A stretch of 64,000 nucleotides of DNA from Centroberyx gerrardi (taxonomy: Eukaryota; Chordata; Actinopteri; Beryciformes; Berycidae), in assembly GCF_048128805.1 (NCBI RefSeq), contig NC_136006.1, forward strand, positions 2,171,169 to 2,235,168, written 5' to 3'. Positions 47,715 to 60,055 of this stretch are shown here, one piece after another. Both the position numbers and the translations under genes were made by a program. The notes under the pieces are model-generated. The model was not told the origin of the DNA. It searched no databases and saw only the letters and a list, made by a program, of their open reading frames with translations. The first letter of the stretch is position 1, and each line of letters begins with the position of its first letter.

Positions 47715-49284
47715 AGCAATGCCCTGGACAATGCATCAGCCAAGACATTCTCTGAACCTTATTTATGGCGTATGTCCAAGTGAAATGGCTGAAGGAAAAG
47801 ACACCATCGCATAAGGCACTGATTTGGATTTGGAAGTATGTGGGTTATGGTCTGTATATACCACTAGTGGTTCTACTCCACCCCCTATATAGACCTCAAA
47901 GTTCTGTAGGGCCCAAATCAGAGCCAGTGCCTTTTTCCACAATGGCGTAGTTCAACTGATAGGAATTGAACTTGCACGAAAAGAAACTGACTGGATGGTC
48001 GATTCCTTCAGCACCAGTCTGCAACAACACTGCTCCGGCTTGCTTGCATCCACCTGCAACTTAAAGGGGTCACCCATATGTGGAGAAGCCAAAACGCATG
48101 AGTTCTTTTTTGGTGGTTGGAGTGGAACTGGTCAATAGTCATGACTTTGGCTCTCACAGGACAAACCTGACCCTGATCAACAACTTTACCTAGGTAAGTC
48201 ACGTAGCACTGGCAAACTCACATTTCACCAGGTTTACTGTTAGGCGTGCCCATGCAAGATGGTCAAACAGAGCTTGGATGCGCTGCAAGTGGTCTTCCCA
48301 CGTGTCGCTGTAGATGACGACATCATCTACATACTGATACACCCTGAATTTTCCTAAGGGGATTAATAAAGTGATATCTTATCTTATCATATACACTGCA
48401 CATCCCTCCAAACCAACAACCACCCAATTCATCAAGTGTTAAAAAGTGGCTGGTGCATTACGCAAACCAAACGGCATGATGGTTTCAGAATACAGACCTG
48501 AAGGTATTATAAATGCAACAATGTCTCAAGCACGTTTGGACAAGGGGACCTGCCAGTAACCTATCAGAAGGTCAAACTTGCTGACAAATTGCGCAGAACC
48601 AACCTGATGAATACAATCCCTCCACACGAGGAAGCGGATAAGAGAACAGCTTTGTGATCTTATTTGCCTTGAGAAAATCTGTGCATGGCCTAAAGGTGTG
48701 GACACCGACAAATGGCCAAGGAACAAGTCCTATTTTCTAAGCGACTCAGAATTCTTGAGTCGACCCTGCATAATGCAGTCATCTGGGGTGTTTACGTCCC
48801 CTTTGTCACCTTCTGCCACCAGGTCCAGAGGAGATGATGCTTCCATTGAGGCCGCCACCGCCACTGGCTTTACTTCCCCTATAGAACCACACAGGAATGG
48901 GAAAAAAAAAGGATTCAGCAAATTGACATGGCATAGTTGTGTAGATCTCCACCAATCCGGAGTAGAAATCATGTCATTCTGGTCAGAAACTTGTTGGAGA
49001 ACAGAGTAAGGCCCCACAAACCTCTCCTGAAAAGGAGAACCCACCAAAGGTAGAAGTGCCAACACTTGATCACCCAAACTAAAAAACAAGTTTTTCTGCT
49101 TGGCGGTCGGATAGATGTTTCATCTTCTTCTGTAAGGCCTGCAAGTTTCTTTTATCCATTTACCAGCTTCATATAGCCGCCTTTTGAAACCATTAACATA
49201 GTCTATCAAATTTATTGATGGTGTACGTGTTTTCCAGTCATCCTGTCACACAGCCAATGGATCACGTACGGTGTGTCCAAACCA

Positions 49285-49770
49285 TAGACTGTAAAAAAAG
49301 GTGGACGTAGTGAGTGTGACGTCATCCATACGTTTCTGAAGGGCCGTTTTGAAGCCAAAACTTGGGGTCTACGAGCACTGCCATTTTGACATTTTTTGGA
49401 GCCGGAGCAGCCAGAGCGAAGCCGGGGATTTCCCATAGAGCCGCAGCGCCACCTGCTATTGGTCAGTGATTGGCGACCTGCGCGTTCACTGGACAGGCGA
49501 CCTGTCAATCACTCGTGAAACTACCCCATTTTATAACCGTTATATCCTGTTAATGATGCAATTATTTTGAAAATCGCCATACGGACACATATTAGCAGAA
49601 TTAAAATTAGCTACTGAGACCATAATCTCTTGTCAAAAAAACTTTATTGACTTCATATTTTGAGTTAGAAGTTGGGCTGTGGTTGACTTGAATGGAGTTG
49701 GGCGGGATTTAGAGTCTTTAGAGCCGACCCTAGTGGACGTTAGAGGAAGTGCAGCTTTCAGCCACTTCCT
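49285..49770. repeat. Non-autonomous DNA element inside the fossil, copy 3
   Basis: Reverse complement of the element at 25085-25565; starts CCATAGACTGTAAAAAAAGG. Confidence 0.55.
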
Positions 49771-49991
49771 TATTGGCTTCAAAATTTACCCGTGGTTTTG
49801 GCCGCTTGGTCCAAACACGACATCATTTGGACTAAAGCCAGTACTTTCTTGCGTCACCTTTCTAGCCGGCCAACATCAACCAGGGCAACCCTTCGTCCCA
49901 ATCATGGTTAAGTTTGGTACAATAAGCACAAAGCAGTGATTTCAGGGTTTGATGGAAACGCTCGATAGTTCCCTGACTTTGTGCATGGTAA

Positions 49992-50583
49992 TGTCATGAT
50001 CCCTGCCTAGCCCTTGTGTTTTCCTTGTGTTTCCTTTTCCCTGTGTTCCCAGTGCTCTTTTGTCTGTCTCTCTCTTTCTGTCTTGTTGTGTGTGGGCATG
50101 GTCTCCCCTCGTTCTCCTGACTCCCAGCTCAAGCTCTTCTTGCACACCTGCCTGTAATCTGCTCATCTCCAGTCTGCTCACCTGCTTTCCATCAGCTCAT
50201 CAGCCCACAGTATATTATCCCCAATTTGCCATCCACTCTCCGCCGGATCATACACTTTGTTCTTCCAAAGACTCAGCTACCATTCAGCCTGCCAGCCAGA
50301 CTCCAGCCTCTATCCCCAGTCTTCCTGCCTCGCCTGCGTCCCTCGTCGGATCAGTTCGGCTCCCCGCTCTTTGGAGCCCGCTCTGCCTGGCTCTCCTCTG
50401 CAATTTCCCTGTCCTGCCTTGGCCCAGCTTCATGCCAATCCTCAGCTCCAGGTTTCTGACTGCCTGCCCAGGCCCTCACTCCAGCTTCCAGTTACCAGCC
50501 CAGTGAATAAACTCTCTTTTGAACTGTGCTCATTGCCTCTTGTCTCTGTGTCTGCACTTGGGTTCACTTGCCTAGCCGTAACA
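49992..50583 (+). mobile_element. Solo LTR (592 bp) inside the fossil, inverted-arm copy
   Basis: Begins TGTCATGATCC and ends GCCGTAACA, flanked by GGTAA at 49987-49991 and 50584-50588. Same insertion as at 33963-34553. AATAAA lies at about 50504 in the plus direction. Confidence 0.75.
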
Positions 50584-51384
50584 GGTAAGCAGTAGATTGT
50601 GCATGTTTAACACAGAGTTGTTTCTAAATTTCTGCAAACGAGTGTGAGGTAATATTTGTTCCCTCCCTCACAGTCAACAGGTACATGCTACTCGCTTTAG
50701 ACTTTGGCAAAGGGCCAACACAATCAATGAGCAAACGTTCGAAGGGTTGACTAACTGCTGCTATAGGATACAAGGGGGAAGGCTTCATGGAGTGGTTAGG
50801 TTTACCGGTGAGTTGGCAAGTATGACACGTTTTGAAGTAAGATGATATGTCCTTTTTGAGCCAGGGCCAGTAGAAATGACATAGATCCCTATCATACATT
50901 TTCTTAACACCCAAATGGCCATCTCATCATGAGCAGTCTGCAAACCCCATTTCTGAGTTTAATTGGACCCACAAAAATAGCATCACCAACTAATCTGTCT
51001 GCCGTAAGTCAGTTTATATGGAAACTAGCCCAACGGTACACATCATGACCAATCATACTAATGGGTAGTAGCCAGGGAATAGCAATGAGCTGGGTATGGG
51101 GGGGATTGGTTGTGTACATGCACTGGCAAAATAGTAATGTAGAAATGCATTGTAGTTCTATAAAGAAAGGGACTGAATGTGCATTAAATGTCCCTGATAT
51201 ATCGAAGTCCAAATCCTGTATGTATTCTGCATGGCAACGGAAGTCCCTGCCAGCTATAGAAGTTTAGTTTCCTTTCCCCCAGACTAGACAGTGAGGAATA
51301 AGACTGCACATTCTTGACTATAATAATAATTCCCATTATTATTCTGTCATCCACATTAGTATGAAAACAACCTGTTACATCAGA

Positions 51385-51660
51385 GTTGGAAAGGGAGGAG
51401 GGGGAAATGAGGAGAGGAGAGATGAAGAGGAATCAGAGAGAAGGGAAGAGAAAGAGAAGTCAGATGGGAGGAGTGGCTGAAATGGGAGAGAGAAAAGATG
51501 AGTAGGGAGGAAGGAGGGATTGGGAAAAGAGGAGGAAGGCAGCAGAAAAAGTGATGACGATTGAGATGAAGAGGATGATGCAAACAGCGAGGGAGGGAGG
51601 CAGTCTCCAAGAAAGAGAGAATGAGAGAGGGAGGGAGGAAGGGAGTGACAAACAGAGAAG
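51385..51660. repeat. Purine-rich tract upstream of TAAR-E
   Basis: Same as the tract at 41720-42000, about 25 bp shorter. Confidence 0.7.
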
Positions 51661-51746
51661 AGAGAGATAAATCAGCTGTATGATAGAGAGCTTTGGTCAG
51701 AAAGCTGCCAGACCTCAGCAGCTTCTCCTCTCCTCCTCTCTCTCTG

Positions 51747-52985
51747 ATGATGGAGACCCTGGAAGGAGGTGAACTCTGCTTTCCACAGCTCCTCAACACT
51801 TCCTGCAGGAAGCAGAAGCATCTTCGCTCCAAGGGCATGTTCCTCTACATCCTGCTGTCCTCCATCTCTCTGCTCACTGTGGCTCTCAACCTGCTGGTCA
51901 TCATCTCCATCTCCCACTTCAGGTAGAGATATACTTCTCAGCATAGCCTAAAATATGTTTATATTTCTAAATATGAACAGTTAGACATGCAAGAAGAAAT
52001 GGCTTTGGGCTAGTTCATAGAAGTCGTCACATCTAGTCCTTTGATGAGTATATTATTTTACTACTACTTCAACTACTGCAAGTAATACTATAACTACTTT
52101 TTTCAACAGCCAAGATACTATTGATGATGAAAATAAATGATAATATTCTCCCACTCCAGGCAGCTCCACACCCCCACCAACCTCCTCCTCCTCTCCCTGG
52201 CTGTCTCAGACCTCCTTGTGGGCCTCCTGCTGATGCCGGTTAAAATCTTATTCATAGAGGCCTGCTGGTTTCTGGGGGACTTCATGTGTGCTTTGTTTTC
52301 CTTTGTGGTCTTTATCATTACCTCTACTTCAGTAGGAAACATGGTGCTCATATCAGTCGACCGCTATGTGGCTATTTGTGACCCTCTGTGTTACCCCACC
52401 AAAATCACTCAGATAAGAGTTAAAATCTGTGTTTGTCTGTGTTGGGTCTGTTCTGTTTTTTATAATAGTCTGATTCTAAAAGATCACCTGACACAACCAG
52501 GCAGGTATAATTCCTGTGTTGGAGAGTGTGTGGTTGTTATTAAGTACATTGCAGGAGTTGTTGACCTTGTTTTTAACTTTACTGCTCCCATTACTGTCAT
52601 CATAGTTCTGTATATGAGAGTATTTGTGGTGGCTGTGTCTCAGGCTCGTGCCATGCGATCCCACATTGTGGCTGTCACACTCCAGCGTTCAGTGACTGTA
52701 ACTGCTAAGAAATCTGAGATGAAAGCAGCCAGGACTCTTGGTATTGCCGTAGTTGTGTTTCTAATGTGTTTCTGTCCATATTACTGTGTCTCTCTTGCAG
52801 GCCAGGATACTGAAATCATTGGTTCATATTTTGCGGACTGGCTGTTGTATTTTAACTCCTGTCTAAATCCTGTGATCTATGCCTTTTTCTACCCCTGGTT
52901 TAGAAAATCTATTCATCTTATTGTTAGACTTCAGATACTGCAGCCTAACTCCTGTGAGGCCAACATAATGGGACCTTTTCTATGA
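51747..52985 (+). CDS. TAAR-E, trace amine-associated receptor (teleost, two exons)
   Basis: TAAR receptor, 333 residues. Exon 1 is 51747-51922 and exon 2 is 52160-52985, with a 237-bp GT-AG phase-2 intron. Position 3.32 is V109 within CALFSFVVFIITSTS; D194 (5.42), W286 (7.40), Y289 (7.43), DRY and the TM7 fingerprint are present, and W6.48 is F263. The sequence is a mosaic: TM4-ECL2 (CSVFYNSLILKDHLTQPGRY) is that of TAAR-C, the ECL2 core (NSCVGECVVVI) that of TAAR-B, and TM5 (DLVFNFTAP) that of TAAR-A/B. The C-terminal third is almost identical to B, C and D. Intact by inspection. Its 3' flank is interrupted 0.93 kb downstream by the endogenous retrovirus. Confidence 0.93.
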
Positions 52986-53915
52986 AGCAGGGATGTATTT
53001 GTTCATATTGTTGTTGAGTCGGTGAATTCAAAAGGTCAAAAGTCTGAATCATTAAAAAAACGTACTCCCGTTTTTATGTCATATATATATATATATATGA
53101 TTAATCAGTCTGTGTCTCCTTCTGCTGTTCATTGTCAGTACTTCCATCTAGAATATAACCTGCCATCCTTGCATTGTTCATGTTGTGGCCTTGACATTTA
53201 TGTAAACACATTAGACCTTTAGCTGACTGGTTCAGTGTCCTTTTCAAGGTCACTTCAACAGGACATGTGGCTTTAGATGGATATACTTTGGCTGTTAAAG
53301 GGATTGAACCTGTGATCTTTCAGTTACACACAGTCTCTCTTACACTGCCTTGGAATTTATGTACATAATATTCAGTTGTAGCTCAGGATGATTTCATTCT
53401 ATTTTTAGACGTTCTTTAATTGTTGTATTTTCCTCTGTGTTTTTGTTCCCATACTCCCAGTCCCAGTCATAAGCACTAAGAAATGTTTCAGTTTCATGTA
53501 AGATGTGAATTCGGTACAATATTAAAATATTGTTACATTACAAAGGTAATTGCAAAGACACAGATTTAGTTAGTCTTTTCTTTTACACCAGAATACCTTT
53601 TCTTGGTTGAAGGAAAACTTATTTGTTGTCCATTTTGTTGCCAACAGAGATGATCGGCCAGCTGGGCAACAGTTTCTGATAAACACACAGTGCTTTTGAT
53701 CACGTTTTATGAACAGTTTGAGATGGACCTTGGTATGGAGTCCCGAGTGTGCTGTAGATCAATTATCAGTAATTAATTAAAAGATAAATAACTAAAACAA
53801 AATTTTAAACCCATTAATTAAAATGCTTTTAAATGGCCATTTAATAAAACTATTCATAAAATGATTAATTAAATGGACAAATAAATGACTGAATTTATAA
53901 ATCAAATCGCAAAAC
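52986..53915. other. 3' flank of TAAR-E up to the retrovirus
   Basis: No gene; near-identical to 43333-44265. It ends in AAAC (53912-53915), the left copy of the retroviral target duplication. Confidence 0.7.
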
Positions 53916-54351
53916 TGTAAATGCAAAAATTTACTTCACCCGTTGTGGGTCAAAATGAATAAGCAAGGTTCAAGAGTCTTCCGTGGATTCTTTATTCAGC
54001 CATGCATGGTTCAGTTCAGTGTTCCAGACAAGCAACAAAGAAGTGACAAAGAACGGAGTTCAGGATCCACTTATATAGGTTAAAGTAAACAAAACTATAA
54101 ATCTTGGCTCATAGCCAAACCCACTTGGTTCAAAACCAAACCCACTAGTTCGGACTTTTTACTGCGTGTCCACCTATAGAATCACTTAAAACCACACATA
54201 ACCATATATAGTTATCATGCATGCATCCAAGCACTGATTACATCATTGTAGTAAGCAGGACAAAAAACACTCCACTTTCCAGGACAAAGGAAAGCAAGAA
54301 CAGAGTGTACTATCCATATAAAAAAGCACATTATACATTTTATTTCTTACA
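53916..54351 (-). repeat. 3' LTR of the endogenous retrovirus
   Basis: 436 bp, TG...CA ends. In the element's sense a TATATAA box (54071-54077) and an AATAAA signal (53991-53996) are visible, so U3, R and U5 can be placed roughly. It is next to the polypurine tract. Confidence 0.93.
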
Positions 54352-54709
54352 TTCCTCCCTTTTGTCACAAGGTGACAACTAAGATTAAAATAAAATAATG
54401 AAAATGCAGCCTATGCTATATAGTACATCACTTAAACAGTGAGGAAAACATTTCTTCTAAAGTTACAAGCAAGCCATACCCAATGTAGATAAAAACAAAA
54501 AAAATAACTGAAAACAACATTTCATCTCAATACATTCAATTCCCTATTCAGTATGAGATTAACAAACATGTCCTATATTGTTTCTCCATAACATAACAAT
54601 ACAGGGTACATCACAGGATTAATCAAATATCATTCGTCTGGTCAGAGAAGTCACAAAGCTATATTCACATTTACGTCTTTGTATTTTCAGACACAATCAC
54701 TACTGAACT

Positions 54710-56383
54710 TTAGTGATCATCTTCATCACAGTAAGGAGGAATCCACTCTTCTGGTGGAGTTCGCATTTTAACATACTGTTGTACCGCACCACCAACCACA
54801 CCACCTAACCACCTGTATATGAGAGCACGCATACACGTCAAAGTACACGTACAAAAGCAAAGAACTATGCCTAACACAATTACAACTGGAATCAATAATT
54901 GTATCAACATGGCTCCCCAAGGTCCTAATCTATCAGTTAACCATACTTGGAAACTATAACCTGCTGATGCCGAGGGACCAAAAGCATCTCTGATTACTTC
55001 CAAAGCATCAATAACACCAGTAAGATTATCTGTATTATCGGGAATCAAAGTGAAACAAACATCACCAGTAAGATTTAAGGTAGTGCAAAGTCCTCCTGTC
55101 TTAGCCATAATATAATCCAATGCCATTTCATGTTTTAGTAGAGTAAGCCTATGTGATTTACTAGTCTCTTTAAGCCATTTAAACCCTGCAATAGTCTCAT
55201 TAGCAAAAGCAGACATAGTATAAGTAATGTTGTCAATGTGATCGGCTAGATAAGTGACACCATAGTGTGGAAAAAGGCCTATTGCCCACTTTTCACCCAA
55301 AGATATTCTCCAATGATATGATTCTATATTATGAAACTTAGCCAAATCACGTTTATGCAAACGTTCAGCATGGTGATCAACCTTAGAGTCAACTGGGACC
55401 ATATGTAAATTAGTAATGGTCAGATTTGCAAGAAAACAACAGCCTGACCATTTTGCAGGAAGAAACAAGTAAGCTTTAGTTCCACAAATCCAATACACAA
55501 AAGGAAAAGGAAGAAAACCTCCTTCCATAGAGTAGGGGAGTGATGGGCTTACCAAGACAGTATTATCTTCTATACGCATTTTAATATCTAGCAAACCTTT
55601 TTCAGTAGAATATGCTTGATAACTCCGACATCTAGATATACCCAAATACGAACCTGTACTATTTTGACAAACACAACCTACTTCACGTGCAGGTGGCAAC
55701 CGAGAGCGTTCAATAGGCACAACAGGATTTACGTCTTTTGATGGGGCTGGCCACAAATTAGCACAGCACCAATCAAGGCAAGCTTCTAACCTAGGCACAT
55801 TAACATCCCTTGCCCAATATTTGTGTTCCTTAACACATTCAGAATAATTCATAGACCTGTTTGAACGATCCATAATAATATACACAGCAAACAATTCACA
55901 AGGAAAAGGATGAGCTTCAAGGTCAAAAGGACGATTAGCAACATGAGTCGTCTTATATGCAGCAATAACAGATCGATTCGGATAAACTTGGTCTCTCATA
56001 TACATAAGGAAATTGTACCAATGATTATTAGCAGGATTATATGGATCTGTCAAATCAGAGGTAGCATCAAATCCATACGGCTTCCAATTCAGTATAGCCC
56101 GCTTCTTTCTTTTCAATGAGGATACCGTGTCTTTCCAAATTGTCAGTCTGTCACTGTGTTCCATGTCTGCGTCTTCAATATCAGTGTGCATGTCGGTGTT
56201 GGGAGTAAGTGAGCTCGTGCGCTCTGACGACTTCCGCTCTCCAGGATCATCTGGAGGTGTGCTCCATGGTTGCACAACGAGGAGGGTGATGATTACACCC
56301 ACGAAGAATGCCGCCATCTGGACTCTATGACAGGCATCTTCTCCTAAGCCCCACAGACCAGGCTTACGCCGGGGTGGAGTCAT
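54710..56383 (-). mobile_element. env region of the endogenous retrovirus
   Basis: Encodes an envelope-type glycoprotein of about 557 residues: an N-terminal hydrophobic segment, a basic cleavage-type motif (KRKKR) near residue 92, many N-glycosylation sites, a C-terminal membrane anchor (LLIPVVIVLGIVLCFCTC) and a short tail. The ectodomain before the anchor has a GGLC...VCF cysteine pair instead of the CX6CC form of typical gammaretroviral TM. Its start overlaps the end of pol, as is usual where env is made from a spliced RNA. Confidence 0.85.
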
Positions 56384-59300
56384 CTCGAGGGAAGGATTTA
56401 CACTGGGATGCGTGAATCCAGGTGTCTCTCTCAGCTATACGGACTGCAGTTGGTGTAGTCAACAACACCTGGAATGGTCCAGTCCAACGAGGTTGATGCC
56501 AGTACTTCCTTCTCAGATCCTTTACCACCACCCAGTCCCCTGGTTGGATAGTATGGAGTTGTGCTGTGATGGGTTCAGGAAGAGCAGCTTTCACCTTCGG
56601 AAAGATAACCTTCAGAACATTGTTAAGGGCACAACAATACTCCATCATATCATCATCTAGACCAACCAGAGTCAGCCTATTCTGGGGAAAAGGTGTATTA
56701 GTCATACGCATGGGACGCCCCGTAAGTACTTCATAAGGGGAAAGTCCAGTGGTTTGATGTGGACGACCCCTCATGTACATCAGCGCAAGAGGTAAGACCT
56801 CAACCCATGTTAGCTGCGTTTCAGCTATCAACTTTGTGAGTTTTCCTTTCAAGGTCTGATTCGCTCTTTCCACTGCACCTCCACTAGCTGGATGGTAGGC
56901 ACAGTGTGTCTTCAAATTTATTCGCAAACTCTCCGAAAGGCTCTGAATCACATTATTTACAAAATGAGAGCCATTGTCACTAGTCAATTTTGATGGGAGC
57001 CCCCATCTTGGAATGATTTCTCTCAGCAGAGCCTTTGCTACCGAAACAGCTGTAGCATGTCTGCAAGGAAAACATTCGATCCATTTAGAAAACATATCTA
57101 CCACCACTAGGCAGTATTTATATCCCCTACATGGAGTGAGTTCGATGAAATCCATCATCAAATGTTCAAAAGGGCCCTCTGGCCTTGGATGCGCAGAGAG
57201 AGGCATGTCTGTTCCTCTACCTACATTATTTGTAGCACAAATGACACATTTCTTACAAAAATTTTCAGCAAATGTAGAAAAACCTTTGGCGCATACCAAA
57301 ATTTATTTACAGTGTCTAACATTCCTCTTTTTGATACATGGTCAGAACCATGAGACAATTTTGCCAGGAAAGGGAATGTAGCACGTGGCAAAACAGGCAA
57401 CCCATCCGGGCTAACCCAAACCCCTGAATCAAGGGGTTTGCACCCGTTCCTCGACCAGGAAGAAACTTCCTCCTTATCGGCTCCTCCCTGCACAAGAGAA
57501 ACGTCATGGAAAGAGAAAAAATCATCCTGGGAAGATAGATGCATCTGCAAAGTTGGGGAGACAGGTGAAAGAGCAGCAGCTTTAGCAGCAGCGTCAGCAA
57601 CAGCATTTCCCTGTGAAACTGGATCCACATTACTTGTATGAGCCTGACATTTACACACAGCAACAGAATTTGGAAGAAGAAGGGCTGACAGAAGATTAAC
57701 AATGAGAGATCTATGAGCAATAGGTTTCCCATTGGAAGCTATGAACCCACGGTTGCTCCAAAGAGCATGAAAATTATGACACACATTAAAAGCATACTGA
57801 GAATCAGTATAGACTGTGATATCCTTACCAGCACCTAGAATAAAAGCACGAGTTAAGGCAAAAAGTTCTGCTGCTTGCGCAGAAAGATGTCCCGGAAGCT
57901 TAGCACTTTCAACAACATCATGTGAAGTGCAAACAGCATAAGCAACACAAGGAATACCCTCTGCCCTTTGTGCTGAACCATCTACAAAGAAAACACAGTC
58001 AGGATTAGTCAATGGTGTATCAAACAAAGCATCGCGAGGTTTCATAGCAATGTCAATCACTTGCAAACAGCAGTGGGGTTCACCATCTTCTGCTGTAGGA
58101 AGAAGTGTAGAAGGGTTAAGAACAGTACAACGCTTCAGAGTGACATGAGACATAGTGAGTAGAACATTCTGCCAATGCAGCATTTTCGCAGGAGTCAAAT
58201 GAGCAGTCTTAGCCTGTAGGATAAGAGAATGAACAGCATGTGGAACATGAACAGTTAAAGGACACATAGCAACAAGATCGGCAGTTGCAAGAACAGCTTC
58301 AGTAGCTGCAGCAACAGACCTGAGGCACGAAACCATTGCTCTCTCAGTTGTAGACAGATGTTTAGAAAAATAACCAACAGGACGTTGCTTATCACCATGG
58401 GACTGAGTTAAAACAGCTGATATAAACCCATCTCGTTCAGAGACAAACAGATTAAAGGGTTTACTATGGTCAGGGAGTCCTAAACAAGGAGAACTAGAAA
58501 GAGCCAATTTCAAGTCAGTAAATGCTTTGTCAGCTTCAGTAGTCCAAGTCAAGGAGTCAGTCATGGCCAGATGTTTACCACCGAATGTGATATCATATAG
58601 AGGTTGAGATATCTCTGCATAGTCACGTATCCATGGGCGGCAATAGCCTACAAGACCCAAAAACGACATCATTTGCTGTTTAGTTTGAGGTTTTGGTACC
58701 TCCAAAATTGCAGTAACGCGTTCGGGACCGAGTTTACGACCTTCAGGTGTGACTATATGTCCTAAATACCGCACGGACTGTGAAACCAGCTGGAGTTTGG
58801 TTTTTGAGACCTTGTGTCCGTTCTCTGCTAAATAACAGAGAAGGGAGACAGTGTCTTTTTTGCAGGCCTGCTCAGAAGTAGAACACAACAAAAGATCATC
58901 CACATACTGTATCAATGTACTACCACAAGGAGCCTCCCAGCCTGAGAGGTTCTCAGCTACAGCCAAAGCAAACAAAGTGGGGCTGCTTGAGAAACCCTGA
59001 GGCATACGAGTCCATGTGTAGCGTTTACCATTGAAAGTGAAAGCAAACCAGAACTGGGAGTCAGGATGCACAGGAATGCTGAAAAAAGCATTAGCCAGAT
59101 CAATCACAGTAAACCAACAAGAATTAGATGGGACTTGAGACAACAGAGTTACCACATTTGGTACTGTGGGCGCTGGATGTTGCACAGCGTCATTTACAGC
59201 TCTCAAATCCTGAACAGGTCTCCAACCACCATTAGGCTTCCTAATGGGCAGAAGAGGGGTATTACAAGGAGAGTGAGGACATTCCACAATGGCACCCTGT

Positions 59301-60055
59301 TTTTGTAATGACTCAATAACAGGAGCAATTCCCTCCACAGCCTCTAGGCTGAGGGGATATTGCCTCTTACATGGTCTGAAAGAGGATTTAGGTTCTACCA
59401 CTATAGGTGTTGCAGTTTTCATACTACCACAATCAAATCTACTACTAGCCCATAGTGTAGGCGGAACCATAGAGATCATATTCTCCTCTTCAGTTGTTAA
59501 AGGCATATGAACAAAAGAAGTGGTATCTGGTTCTTGATTAGAAAGAACATCCTCATCTACATGCTCTGTCAAATCCCAAAAATAACCCTCATGTGTTGTC
59601 ATAGTGAAAATACCTAGCGTCTTAGAGGAAAGAATGATGCCTTCCGGACTGCAGTACATATTTATTCCCAAAGCACACATTAGATCACGCCCTAACAAAT
59701 TCACTGGACAAAAATCTGTCAACAAGAACGGATGATCTCCTATGTAATCACCATGAGTGACAGAAAGTGGTTCAGAAATTGGTTCTAACACCGGGACTCC
59801 TGATGAGCCAACTGTTTTAAGAAATTTTGTCGATTTAGGCGCATTTGGGAGTAATTTGGACTGCACAACGGAAACATCAGCACCAGAATCAACCAAAAAG
59901 GGCACTACTACATTTCCTACTTTCAAACTTAATTTAGCTGCTTTCTGTTTCTGTGGGTCTAATTTAGTATACTGACCATAAGTTATAATAGGGCCAGTGT
60001 CTGTTTGTCCATCTGAACTATCTTGTTGATCTATCTGACCTGCCCCCGCTGTCTC
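56364..60055 (-). mobile_element. pol region of the endogenous retrovirus
   Basis: Contains, in order, a retropepsin-type protease (LVDSGADVSVV), reverse transcriptase (YVDDLLLCS), connection and RNase H (VFFVDGSAQ, YTDSQYAF) and integrase with a zinc-binding N-terminus and a DDE core (MDFIEL, TSDNGSHFVN). It follows gag in the same frame after an amber codon, so stop-codon read-through, as known in gammaretroviruses, is the likely mode of expression. Treated as a fossil region, not as a working gene. Confidence 0.88.

Larger units (their letters stand above)
47715..50965 (-). mobile_element. Gmr1-like Ty3/Gypsy fossil, copy 3
   Basis: Inverted copy of the fossils at 24480 and 33580, with RNase H and reverse transcriptase to the left and integrase to the right. 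It carries the small DNA element (49285-49770), the retroposon tail (about 48343-48390) and the 591-bp-type solo LTR. Broken, with many breaks. Confidence 0.75.
41452..53915. repeat. Inverted arm of the duplication, with TAAR-D and TAAR-E
   Basis: Reads as the reverse complement of units 1/2: truncated 5' flank, TAAR-D, 3' flank, palindromic block, AT-rich block with the 743/810-bp solo LTR, Gypsy fossil with the 591-bp solo LTR, full 5' flank, TAAR-E, 3' flank. It continues at 63055-64000 after the retrovirus. The arm starts inside the 5' flank at a point equivalent to about 33310. Confidence 0.8.

Noticed and set aside
51769-51951. Serine-rich frames overlapping TAAR exon 1 in another phase, repeated at all five genes
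   Set aside because: They are alternate-phase shadows of the receptor exon and recur only because the exon is conserved.
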